NCBI GenBank assembly: GCA_021156345.1
Contig: JAJNDJ010000003.1
Coordinates: 1 to 13,782, forward strand
Origin: Rubrobacteraceae bacterium
GTDB taxonomy: Bacteria > Actinomycetota > Rubrobacteria > Rubrobacterales > Rubrobacteraceae
Length of the DNA stretch: 13,782 nt
Reading direction: 5' to 3'
Shown: piece after piece, positions 6,436-12,791 of the stretch
Numbering within the stretch: the stretch's first letter is position 1
Layout: the number at the start of each line of letters is the position of its first letter
Translations under genes and position numbers: made by a program
Notes under the pieces: generated by a model
Database searches by the model: none
What the model was told of the DNA's origin: nothing
Seen by the model: the letters and a program-made list of their open reading frames with translations, nothing else

Positions 6436-7260
6436 CTACGACCACTGCGTCTGCGGCCGCTGCTGCGCCTCGCCGTCCACTTCCAGATCCACCTTCTCAT
6501 TGAAGAAGCACAGATGGCCTTCTATGTCGACGGCTGCGGGTATGGGCGTCGGGTAGTACCAGACGAGTGCTTCCCTGGTCTCACCGCCGGCCTGCACCGA
6601 GTAGTAAGAGGCAATCCCTTTGTAGGGACACTGTGTGTTCTTGTCGCTAGGGAGTAGTACGTCCTCAGAGACATCTTCAGGAGGGAAGTAGTAGCGGGGC
6701 GGCAGCCCGGTCTCGAAGAGGATCCTGGGACGATCCGTCTCCGCCACGACCTCCCCATCAACGAGGATCTTGACGTGCCTGGAGCTCTTCAGGACGTCAA
6801 CGCGATGATATGGGTCGCGGGGGTGGACAAAGACCTCCTCGTCTTCTTCGTACCAGTGATCCATCTTGTCCCAATGAAACGCCAGGTAATCAGCAAGCTG
6901 CGGAGCAAAGTCTATCGGGTAAGGGTAGCCCCATACAGCATTCTTCGCGAGGCGGTCGCCTACCCTCACCGACCAGTAGGAGGCGTCACCCTTGAAAGGG
7001 CAGTGCGTCGTGAGATCCGTGGCCTCGAGAAGGTCCATCCGCACGTCCCCTCTGGGGAAGTAGTAGACTGGCAGGTGTCCCTGCTCGTGCATGAGCTTTA
7101 CCCGCCTGCTATCAGCAACGGTCTGGCCGCCGAACATCACCCTCACCCGGCGTGGAGAGTCTTCGAAAAATAGCACGTGGTCTCTTGGCGCCCGCACCTC
7201 GAAATTGAATATCTTGTCGCCCTGGTCACCGAACGGTCCGGTCCCGATCGTGAGGGTCAT
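6436..7260 (-). CDS. Tandem DUF427-domain protein
   Basis: A 274-residue soluble protein made of two copies of the DUF427 fold (PF04248), a small beta-rich domain without an established function. Repeat 1 spans roughly residues 15-115 and repeat 2 roughly 137-245. The signature recurs in both: LPVYYFPRGDV...TTHCPFKGDASYWSV (63-98) and LPPRYYFPPEDV...NTQCPYKGIASYYSV (186-222), each with YYFP..DV and CP[FY]KG..SY. The linker is acidic and aromatic (HWYEEDEEVFVHPRDPYHRVDV). The ATG at 7260 is preceded by GAGAGGAGAGGAG. A -10-like TATAAA lies about 60 bp upstream at 7328-7333, without a convincing -35. Nothing nearby explains its job. Confidence 0.9.
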   Translation of the reverse strand: MTLTIGTGPFGDQGDKIFNFEVRAPRDHVLFFEDSPRRVRVMFGGQTVADSRRVKLMHEQGHLPVYYFPRGDVRMDLLEATDLTTHCPFKGDASYWSVRVGDRLAKNAVWGYPYPIDFAPQLADYLAFHWDKMDHWYEEDEEVFVHPRDPYHRVDVLKSSRHVKILVDGEVVAETDRPRILFETGLPPRYYFPPEDVSEDVLLPSDKNTQCPYKGIASYYSVQAGGETREALVWYYPTPIPAAVDIEGHLCFFNEKVDLEVDGEAQQRPQTQWS

Positions 7261-7466
7261 CGCTCCTCTCCTCTCTAGCCGCGGCAGCTCGACAAGAGCA
7301 GCTGGCAGATCCGCATCTACCGGCCTTTATAGTACACGCGCCCAATGGGTCGGGAGACCTACTCGGAATTACCCAGCTTGGCGTGGTCCAAATATCCGAC
7401 GATAACGCTGCCCGCGCGGACGATCATTCGAGAGACAGGGCACTCAGTATCTCCACCGGTTCATCC

Positions 7467-7496
7467 GTGACACGCCAGGTGGACAGCGGATACAGT
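7467..7496 (+). promoter_or_regulatory. Candidate promoter of the response-regulator gene
   Basis: GTGACA (7467-7472, 5 of 6 to TTGACA), an 18-bp spacer, and TACAGT (7491-7496, 4 of 6 to TATAAT). The predicted start near 7503 gives a leader of about 30 nt. The rest of the 271-bp gap 7261-7531 shows no further clear signal. Confidence 0.35.
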
Positions 7497-7531
7497 TAGA
7501 GTCGTACTGGAGTTCGAAGCGGTAAAGGGGC

Positions 7532-8242
7532 GTGAGGTTTTTGAGCAACGAAAGCGAAGATGTCATCCGCGTGGCGGTAGTGGACGACCAGCGGCTCTTC
7601 ACCAAGGGCATCTCCGGCCTCGTAGACATGTTGCCCGGCGTTGAGGTGGTGGGTGTAGCCTATGACGGCGAGGAGGCCATAACGCTCTGCCGCAAGGAAG
7701 AGCCGGATGTCGTCCTGATGGACATCTCCATGCCGAAAATGGACGGTATCAGCGCCACGCGCGAGATCAAAGCTCTTCTGCCGCAGACCGCGGTCGTCAT
7801 CCTCACGGGCCACGAGGAAGACGAGCACGTCTTCGAGGGCATAAAGGCTGGCGCGCAAGGTTATCTGCTAAAGGACTCAGAACCCGAAGATCTCTCGCGT
7901 GCGATCCACACGGTCTACGCGGGGGATACTATAGTCGCCCCAGACCTCGCCCAGAAAATGCTCAACACCTTCGAGGGCGGCAGGCCAGGGGGGGCTCCAC
8001 TCGCTCCTCCGCTGACCGAGAGGGAGCTCGAAGTGATAAAGGCCCTGGCCCAGGGCATGAGCGACAGGCAGATAGCCAACGCTCTTGGTATCTCGGAGAA
8101 GACGGTCAGGAACCACACTTCCAACATCTACAGGAAGCTGCACATCTTCGACAGAACCCAGGCGGTCATCTACGCCGTGAGGGAAGGCGTCATCGACGTT
8201 GAGGAGCTGGAGTACCGCCCCCCGAGGGAACCATCACCATAA
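7532..8242 (+). CDS. NarL/FixJ-family two-component response regulator
   Basis: A 236-residue cytosolic DNA-binding regulator with an N-terminal receiver domain and a C-terminal LuxR-type helix-turn-helix. The receiver (about 12-135) has the acidic pair D18-D19, phosphoacceptor Asp64 in VVLMDISMPKMDG, Thr92 in VILTGH and Lys114 in YLLKDS, so it should be phosphorylatable. The HTH (about 161-225) carries LTERELEVIKALAQGMSDRQIA and ISEKTVRNHTSNIYRKL, with the usual KTVRNH recognition helix. The GTG at 7532 has AAAGGGG very close upstream; a TTG at 7541 is a possible alternative with better spacing. The likely partner is the convergent LOV histidine kinase, whose HisKA_3 type normally pairs with NarL regulators. 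The last 53 bp overlap the kinase gene's 3' end on the opposite strand. Confidence 0.93.
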   Translation: MRFLSNESEDVIRVAVVDDQRLFTKGISGLVDMLPGVEVVGVAYDGEEAITLCRKEEPDVVLMDISMPKMDGISATREIKALLPQTAVVILTGHEEDEHVFEGIKAGAQGYLLKDSEPEDLSRAIHTVYAGDTIVAPDLAQKMLNTFEGGRPGGAPLAPPLTERELEVIKALAQGMSDRQIANALGISEKTVRNHTSNIYRKLHIFDRTQAVIYAVREGVIDVEELEYRPPREPSP

Positions 8243-9218
8243 CCTTGGTACCCTCACCGGGCCGGCTCCTGACCTCGATCTCCCCTCCCAGTCCCTCGAC
8301 CCGCTCGCGCATCGCCGAGAGCCCTATGCCCGCCCTAGCCGAGCCGGGATCGAATCCCCTACCATCGTCGGCGACCTCTATCAGAATCGATTCGTCATCC
8401 GTTCGCAACCCCACCTCCACATTCCTCGCCCCGGAGTGACGCCGTACGTTCGCCAGGGCCTCCTGCAGAATGCGCAATAGCTCTACGCTCTCCTTTCCAG
8501 GGAGACTTACAGGGAACCCCTTCTCGACGACTAATCGTATCTCGCGCTCGGGTGGTGCCTGCTGGTTCAGCTCCACCAACGATTCGACGGACTCCAAGAA
8601 CGGTCGCTCCTTCTCGTGCCTGAGGTCGTAGATGGCGCTGCGCAGGCCCGAGCTCGTTCGCCCGAGGGCCTCGAGTTCCTCTTCGAAGTCGAGACTCCTC
8701 CCAGATTTCCTGGCCTGCAGGTGGGTAAGCCGTAAAGACTGAAGCGCCCCCGAGAGGTCCTGCAATACTATGTCGTGCAAATCCCGGGCTATCCTGCGCC
8801 GTTCGGCCCGACGGATCTCCGAAAGGATCTCCTCGGCCCTGATGCGCTCGGTAACGTCGTTCTGGACCCCGACAAAGTTGGTCATGCGTCCCTCTTCATC
8901 CCGTACGGGGTAGATGCTGAGCTCGTTCCAGAACAAGGTTCCGTCCTTACGGTAGTTTCTGAGCACAACGGTGCAGTGTCGCCCCCCGTAGACAGCGGCC
9001 CTGAGCTCCTCGAGTGCTGACTGGTTCCGGTCTTCGCCCTGCAAGAAACGGCAATTGCGGCCCAAGACCTCCTCTGCTGCGTAGCCAGTCGTCCTCTCGA
9101 AGGCGGGATTTACGTACACGATAGGGTCGTCAGGCTGGTTAGGGTCGGAGATCACGATGGAGTTGGTGCTAGCGGTCACCGCCCTTTCGAGCAAACGCAG
9201 TTTGTCAGGACCATCCAT
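8190..9218 (-). CDS. LOV-domain (blue-light) sensor histidine kinase, HisKA_3 type
   Basis: A 342-residue soluble sensor kinase. Residues about 10-125 form a PAS domain of the LOV class with every flavin-binding hallmark: GRNCRFLQ (53-60) containing photoactive Cys56, Asn88 and Asn98 in RNYRKDGTLFWNEL, and Gln119 in FVGVQNDVT. This is the set that binds FMN and forms a light-driven cysteinyl adduct. A short linker helix (ERIRAEEILSEIRRAE) leads into the HisKA_3 dimerisation domain with phosphoacceptor His148 in RRIARDLHDIVLQ. The HATPase_c domain has the N-box EALANVRRHSGA (Asn257), the G1 box DDGRGFD (284-290), and GIGLSAMRERVEGLGG. There is no membrane segment. ATG at 9218 has GAGG 7 nt upstream. 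The 3' end runs antisense into the response-regulator gene, the probable phosphotransfer partner. Confidence 0.95.
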   Translation of the reverse strand: MDGPDKLRLLERAVTASTNSIVISDPNQPDDPIVYVNPAFERTTGYAAEEVLGRNCRFLQGEDRNQSALEELRAAVYGGRHCTVVLRNYRKDGTLFWNELSIYPVRDEEGRMTNFVGVQNDVTERIRAEEILSEIRRAERRRIARDLHDIVLQDLSGALQSLRLTHLQARKSGRSLDFEEELEALGRTSSGLRSAIYDLRHEKERPFLESVESLVELNQQAPPEREIRLVVEKGFPVSLPGKESVELLRILQEALANVRRHSGARNVEVGLRTDDESILIEVADDGRGFDPGSARAGIGLSAMRERVEGLGGEIEVRSRPGEGTKVMVMVPSGGGTPAPQRR

Positions 9219-9804
9219 AGATTGTCCTCATCTGCGACACCACCCTCTACAGTCGCCCATCAAACTAGCGTGCATACTCTACTTTATACACCTTGGGAGC
9301 GGGCGCTCGCCAGAGACAGCGTCCTCGGCACCGCGCGAGCGCCTCCAAGCTAATGGCCCATAGGGCAATCAGGGAAACGGCGCCACGAACCAGGCGAACC
9401 CTGGGACAAACCGGGGCGAAGGCCTTAGGCTCAATTACCCGGACACAGGTAGGCAGAAAGTCCGATGGCACCCGGACACTCCCGGCGCATACTAGTTCGT
9501 GAAATGATTGTTCTCGAGCATGTCCAGCGGCGCATCTTGATCTTCCGGTCTCGTCACCAGCGAAGCGCCGTCGAAAGGCGTGGGAGGAGGCGACGCCGAA
9601 GCGTCATACCCTTCCAGAGTGCCCCAGCCGGCGGACGTCTTCTTCCTCGAGATTCAGAGAAGGATCAGCACGGAAACAAGTTTGCACCTTCCAACCGACG
9701 ACCGCTAGCGGATAACCCTGTCCGAACACGTTCGAACTGCACGAGGGATGGGGCAGCGTGAAGTGCGATGTGAGATTCGACGTTTCGAGAGGAGAGTATT
9801 CATC
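9219..9804. other. 586-bp divergent intergenic region between the LOV kinase and Crp/Fnr genes
   Basis: No convincing gene was found; open frames here are short and Arg/Ser-rich with no protein character. For the kinase (minus strand) there is a SigB-like pair, GTTTGA (9265-9260), 14 bp, GGGTGG (9245-9240), and an isolated TATAAA (9288-9283); both are weak. On the plus strand, 9383-9470 can form several short helices: CCAGG-cgaac-CCTGG (9390-9404), CCGGG/CCCGG (9411-9415 with 9438-9442) enclosing GCC-tta-GGC, and GGAC/GTCC (9441-9444 with 9460-9463). The last two helices share bases, so they are alternatives. The block may be a structured leader of the regulator gene, but I could not assign it to an RNA family. 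Confidence 0.4.
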
Positions 9805-10518
9805 ATGATCAACCATTACACCGGGTCCTTTGCGCCTGCCGCAGGTCAGCAACATCTCTGCCTCGAGGATTTCGAGAGGGCGGACATCCGGGTGGCCGAG
9901 CGGCGCTTCGGAGCCAGGGACATCATCTACGCCCCAGGCGATCCCGATGGCCAGCTTCACTTCGTGCTCGGGGGCACGGTGCGCTTGTACAAGATCTACG
10001 GCGAATACAAGGAAGCCACGGTCGCGCTGTTGAGGGAGGGGGACGTCTTCGGCGAGCTAAGCCTCGAGGAGAAGTCTTGCCAAAATGCCTTCGCCGAGGC
10101 GGTCACCGACGTCCGGGTGGCGGTGGTGCGGAAGTCTGTCCTCAACGAGGTCATAAAGCGACACCCGGAGTTCGCCCTGAAGCTGTTCTCCTCCTTCTCC
10201 GAGCGCCTCAGGCAGTCCGATGAGACGATCGAAAGTCTCCTGGACAGGGAGGTATCGGCGCGTCTGGCCACGTTACTCTCGCACCTGGGCGACCGCTTCG
10301 GGGAGCCCCACGGCTCGGACATGGTTCTCAAGATGCGCCTCACGCACCAGGACCTGGCGAACATGATCTTCTCCACCCGGGAGGCCGTCTCCAAGGAGAT
10401 GAGCGGGTTTCAGCGCGCCGGTCTCATCGAGGTACGGAACCGCAGGATATCCGTTACCCCGCAGCTGGCGAAGAGGCGATCTAGTGAGTCTTTCTCGAAC
10501 CCGGGTGCAGCAGCATAA
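9805..10518 (+). CDS. Crp/Fnr-family transcriptional regulator
   Basis: A 237-residue DNA-binding regulator. The N-terminal cyclic-nucleotide-binding-type beta-barrel spans about 30-110 (RFGARDIIYAPGDP, LGGTVRLYKIYGEYKEATVALLREGDVFGEL); a dimerisation helix covers about 120-150 (HPEFALKLFSSFSERLRQSDETIESLL); and a Crp-type winged HTH covers about 150-220 with LTHQDLANMIFSTREAVSKEMSGFQRAGLI (179-208). The phosphate-binding cassette begins with FGEL (82-85), but the Arg-Ser/Thr pair that holds cAMP in E. coli CRP is replaced by Asn94-Ala95, so classical cAMP binding is unlikely. There is no Fnr-like N-terminal cysteine cluster. The ATG at 9805 is chosen for AGAGGAGAG 8-10 nt upstream; the frame is open from an ATG at 9748, but that extension looks non-native. 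The effector is unknown. Confidence 0.9.
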   Translation: MINHYTGSFAPAAGQQHLCLEDFERADIRVAERRFGARDIIYAPGDPDGQLHFVLGGTVRLYKIYGEYKEATVALLREGDVFGELSLEEKSCQNAFAEAVTDVRVAVVRKSVLNEVIKRHPEFALKLFSSFSERLRQSDETIESLLDREVSARLATLLSHLGDRFGEPHGSDMVLKMRLTHQDLANMIFSTREAVSKEMSGFQRAGLIEVRNRRISVTPQLAKRRSSESFSNPGAAA

Positions 10519-10615
10519 ACGTCTAAGCGTCATGGGGTGAGCGTAATGTGCGACCAAGGTTTCTTCGTCCCTGTACATCATGCGCACGGTGGTCATCCAC
10601 GCGTCCGCTCATTCA

Positions 10616-11074
10616 CTAGGGGGCGAGGCCTTTCCTGCGCAGTTCTTCAAGCGCCTTCTGCGACTTCTTCAGGCTCTCTTGGCCCATGCCCTTGAGGATC
10701 TCGGGGGCTTTGGTGAACTGGATCTCCGAGTAGTCAACGACCTGCCACTGGTTGCCCCAAGGGTCGAAGAAGTCAAGGCCTCTGCCAGGCATGATCTCCA
10801 CCCCCATCTCTTTGAGCGCCCGCCGGACCACCCTCCTGTCGTCCACCACCATCCCGATGTGCCTGTGTTCGTCGGGGGAGCTGTTCTCGCCTTCGGCGAG
10901 CGCGATGAACTGGTCTCCTGCGTCTATGAACGCCATCCTGGGTCCGCGTCCCCGCAGCTCGATCTCGAAGAGGCGTCCGTAGAACTCGAGCGCCTCCTCA
11001 ATGTTCCCAACTTCGATGGCGACATGGTTGAACCCGATGAGCTTGGCACGGTCCTCCATCACGCCATTATCCAC
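10616..11074 (-). CDS. VOC-family (glyoxalase/bleomycin-resistance fold) protein
   Basis: A small cytosolic protein of about 152 residues with the paired beta-alpha-beta-beta-beta modules of the vicinal-oxygen-chelate superfamily: module 1 FNHVAIEVGNIEEALEFYGRLF...MAFIDAGDQFIALAEG and module 2 HRHIGMVVDDRRVVRRALKEMG...DFFDPWGNQWQVVDY. Of the four usual metal ligands, the two histidines remain (His17, His72), while the glutamates appear replaced by Ala58 and Gln111, so metal catalysis is doubtful. A charged C-terminal helix (KAPEILKGMGQESLKKSQKALEELRRKG) extends beyond the fold. The start is uncertain: GTG at 11074 is given, while ATG at 11059 (MEDRAKLIGF) is an alternative; neither has a strong ribosome site. 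It lies after the LLM oxidoreductase on the same strand, separated by a terminator, so it probably has its own transcript. Confidence 0.86.
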   Translation of the reverse strand: MDNGVMEDRAKLIGFNHVAIEVGNIEEALEFYGRLFEIELRGRGPRMAFIDAGDQFIALAEGENSSPDEHRHIGMVVDDRRVVRRALKEMGVEIMPGRGLDFFDPWGNQWQVVDYSEIQFTKAPEILKGMGQESLKKSQKALEELRRKGLAP

Positions 11075-11107
11075 TCGTCAGGGTCGTCCCGCTACCCCTC
11101 GAAAGGC

Positions 11108-11141
11108 AAACAAAAAGCTGATTGCCAAAGCGCTGATCAGC
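11108..11141 (-). terminator. Intrinsic-type terminator after the LLM oxidoreductase
   Basis: Read on the minus strand, GCTGAT (11141-11136) pairs with ATCAGC (11122-11117) across a 13-nt loop, followed directly by TTTTTGTTT (11116-11108). The stem is only 6 bp. The left arm is also part of a 14-nt self-complementary sequence GCGCTGATCAGCGC (11130-11143), so two alternative folds are possible. Position 28 bp after the LLM stop fits termination of that gene. Confidence 0.55.
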
Positions 11142-11142
11142 G

Positions 11143-11176
11143 CGGGTTGAAGAAGGGTCGACCCTTCTTCAACCCG
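11143..11176. repeat. 34-bp perfect palindrome overlapping the LLM stop codon
   Basis: Two 17-base arms, CGGGTTGAAGAAGGGTC and its exact complement, meet with no spacer (centre between 11159 and 11160, a GTCGAC core). All 17 pairs are Watson-Crick. The palindrome includes the last sense codon and TGA stop of the minus-strand oxidoreductase gene and abuts the second palindrome at 11130-11143. As RNA it would form a long hairpin just after the stop in either direction; no U-tract follows it directly. It may stabilise the 3' end, assist termination, or be a protein-binding site. Confidence 0.85.
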
Positions 11177-12095
11177 TTGTGAGTTGCGGCAGGACCGAAT
11201 GCGCCATGGCCTCCAGGGCGTCTATGTCATCCACCTCCAGCCACTGCAGCATTACCCGCTGCACGCCGGCCTCGGAGAGATGTCCGAGCCGCTCGACGAT
11301 CTCGCCCGCCGTCCCAGCAAGGACGGCGGCGGGGAGGTGATCCCGCCACTCCCCTTCGAGCTTGCGGTCTACGTCGGCCTCCGTGCGACCGAAGATGACA
11401 CGGGTCATCAGTGTTCTGCGTACCTGTTCGGACGCCCTCCCTGCCTCGCGCACCAATTCGTCGAGCCTGGCGTTGAGATCCACGAATGCTTCCGCCTTCA
11501 GGAAGACGGCGTTCCACTCGTCCGCGTAGCGGGCAGCCAGTGGCAGCGTCCTCCGCACGCCGTTACCCCCGATGACTACGGGCGTCCCTCCTGGACGCGG
11601 CGAGCGCGGCACGAGCAGGGCGTCGTTCAGCCGGTAGAACTCGCCGTCGAAGGACACTGGCTCAGCGTTGCGGAGCAGCCTGGTCACGACCTCGAGCCCC
11701 TCCTCGAAGCGGGCGAAGCGCCGGTCTGTGTCGAGCAAATCGAAGCCGAAGGTCTCGTGCTCCCATTCATTCCAGCCAGCGCCAAGTCCGAGCCTGAGGC
11801 GTCCACCGGCCAGGTTGTCCACGGAGGAGGCCTGCCAGGCGGTAATGACGGGATGCCGGAACGAGACGGGAGAGACCAGAGGCCCGAACTCTATACGGCT
11901 GGTTTTCTCCGCCAGCCACGTGAGCGAGGACCACAGCTCCAGACCATCCCTGTAAATACCCGTCCGTTTGTTGGGGAAGTGGTCTGAGCGGTAGAGGCCA
12001 GCGTAGCCGAGGTCCTCGACCGCCAGCGCCAGCCGTCGCCAGCGGTCCCAACCAACACCCTCCTGCCCCTCGACCATGATCGCGACTTCCAGCAC
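11169..12095 (-). CDS. LLM-class (luciferase-like) F420- or FMN-dependent oxidoreductase
   Basis: A 308-residue TIM-barrel flavin/deazaflavin oxidoreductase of the bacterial-luciferase superfamily. Landmarks include the N-terminal strand MLEVAIMVEGQEG, GYAGLYRSDHF near residues 30-40, IEFGPLVSPVSFRHPVITAWQA, LAGGRLRLGLGAGWNEWEHETFGFDL (the classic glycine-rich segment with WNxxEH), and PVVIGGNGVRRTLPLAARYADEWNA. This pattern is that of actinobacterial members commonly annotated as F420-dependent, where F420H2 hydride is moved to or from an unknown substrate; FMN use cannot be excluded. The GTG at 12095 has GGAGG 5 nt upstream. The gene has its own promoter (12123-12151) with an inverted repeat next to it, and a palindrome-plus-terminator at its 3' end, so it looks like a single-gene unit. 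Confidence 0.92.
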   Translation of the reverse strand: MLEVAIMVEGQEGVGWDRWRRLALAVEDLGYAGLYRSDHFPNKRTGIYRDGLELWSSLTWLAEKTSRIEFGPLVSPVSFRHPVITAWQASSVDNLAGGRLRLGLGAGWNEWEHETFGFDLLDTDRRFARFEEGLEVVTRLLRNAEPVSFDGEFYRLNDALLVPRSPRPGGTPVVIGGNGVRRTLPLAARYADEWNAVFLKAEAFVDLNARLDELVREAGRASEQVRRTLMTRVIFGRTEADVDRKLEGEWRDHLPAAVLAGTAGEIVERLGHLSEAGVQRVMLQWLEVDDIDALEAMAHSVLPQLTTG

Positions 12096-12122
12096 TGAAC
12101 CCTCCTCTTCGGACGTCGAGTC

Positions 12123-12151
12123 ATCGTAGCGTCGGGATACTGCCAGGGCAA
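12123..12151 (-). promoter_or_regulatory. Promoter of the LLM oxidoreductase gene
   Basis: On the minus strand TTGCCC (12151-12146, 4 of 6 to TTGACA) is followed by an exact 17-bp spacer and TACGAT (12128-12123, 4 of 6 to TATAAT). The predicted start near 12116 leaves a leader of about 20 nt carrying the GGAGG ribosome site. Confidence 0.5.
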
Positions 12152-12168
12152 TGCACTCGCCGAGTGCA
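12152..12168 (-). promoter_or_regulatory. Inverted repeat abutting the -35 box (candidate operator, or leuD terminator stem)
   Basis: TGCACTC and GAGTGCA form perfect 7-bp inverted arms around a 3-nt centre, immediately upstream of the LLM gene's -35 box. It is also 36 nt downstream of the leuD stop, so as RNA it could be a short terminator hairpin, but only TTG follows and no U-tract. The half-site core GCACTC resembles the arms of the CIRCE element bound by HrcA, yet the CIRCE spacer is 9 bp, so that identity is not claimed. Confidence 0.45.
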
Positions 12169-12203
12169 ACTCTTGCGCCAATGGAGTTTTCGTTCGAGTA
12201 GCT

Positions 12204-12791
12204 CTACCGTACGGTCGGTAGATAATCCGGGCGAGAACTCTCGAACTCCTCTAGCTCATCCGCGTGCTTTAGCGTAAGACTTATGTCGTCGAGGCCTTCC
12301 ATGATGCGCCGGCGGGTGAAGTCGTCCATCTCGAAGGTCTCGTGGACGTTGGGTGCGGTGACGGTGAGCTCGTCGAGTTCGATGGTGATCACGGTCTCAG
12401 GGTCTTCCCTGACCGCTCGAAGAAGGTTCTCAACGGTCTCCTGTGGCAGGTCGATGGCGAGGAGGCCGTTCTTGGTTGAGTTGTTCCTGAAGATGTCAGC
12501 GAATGAGGGGGCGATCACCGCGCCGAAACCGTGATCCTGTATCGCCCAGACCGCGTGCTCGCGGCTGGAACCGGAGCCGAAGTTCTCGCCCGCGATAAGT
12601 ATCACGGCGTCTTTGTGCTCGGCCCTGTGCATTATGAAGTCCTCGTCCTCGCGCCAGCCCGAGAACAGGAACTGACCGAAGCCAGTGCGCTCGATGCGCT
12701 TGAGAGCATCGCTTGGGACGATCTGGTCCGTGTCCACGTCCGAGTATCCGAGAGGAAGCGCCGTACCAGAGATGCGCTCGACAGGATCCAC
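12204..12791 (-). CDS. leuD: 3-isopropylmalate dehydratase, small subunit
   Basis: Small (swivel-domain) subunit of isopropylmalate isomerase, which converts 2-isopropylmalate to 3-isopropylmalate in leucine biosynthesis, acting with LeuC in the cytosol. The protein is 195 residues, normal for the bacterial form. The aconitase-swivel signature GENFGSGSSREHA (68-80) is complete, with the N-terminal SDVDTDQIVPS and later IAPSFADIFRNNSTKNGLLAIDLP also diagnostic. The GTG at 12791 is chosen because GGAGG lies 7 nt upstream and the preceding frame-open region belongs to leuC in another frame. Its first base is the last base of the leuC TAG stop, so translation is probably coupled. Confidence 0.97.
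   Translation of the reverse strand: MDPVERISGTALPLGYSDVDTDQIVPSDALKRIERTGFGQFLFSGWREDEDFIMHRAEHKDAVILIAGENFGSGSSREHAVWAIQDHGFGAVIAPSFADIFRNNSTKNGLLAIDLPQETVENLLRAVREDPETVITIELDELTVTAPNVHETFEMDDFTRRRIMEGLDDISLTLKHADELEEFESSRPDYLPTVR

Noticed and set aside
5974..6657. Plus-strand open frame of 227 codons
   Set aside because: It mirrors the alpha/beta hydrolase and DUF427 genes, both with clear motifs, and contains no recognisable domain.
9383..9470. c-di-GMP-I (GEMM) riboswitch
   Set aside because: Only the 3' end (GGTAGGCAG...CCGATGG) is similar; the conserved GACGCAAAGCC core and the closing GGC/GCC helix are not present. Kept only as an unassigned structured block.
9723..9734. LexA/SOS box (CGAAC-GTTCG) upstream of the Crp/Fnr gene
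   Set aside because: The arms match the Gram-positive SOS box but the spacer is 2 bp (AC) instead of 4 bp, which would place the half-sites wrongly for LexA.
9604..9960. Minus-strand open frame of 118 codons
   Set aside because: It is antisense to the 5' part of the Crp/Fnr gene, with no ribosome site and no recognisable motif.
10580..11182. Plus-strand open frame of 200 codons
   Set aside because: It is antisense to the VOC gene and runs through the terminator and palindrome; no domain is seen.
11184..11987. Plus-strand open frame of 267 codons
   Set aside because: It is antisense to the LLM oxidoreductase, whose motifs are unambiguous.
12152..12168. CIRCE element for HrcA
   Set aside because: GCACTC/GAGTGC arms are shared but CIRCE needs a 9-bp spacer and flanking TTA/TAA; here the spacer is 3 bp.
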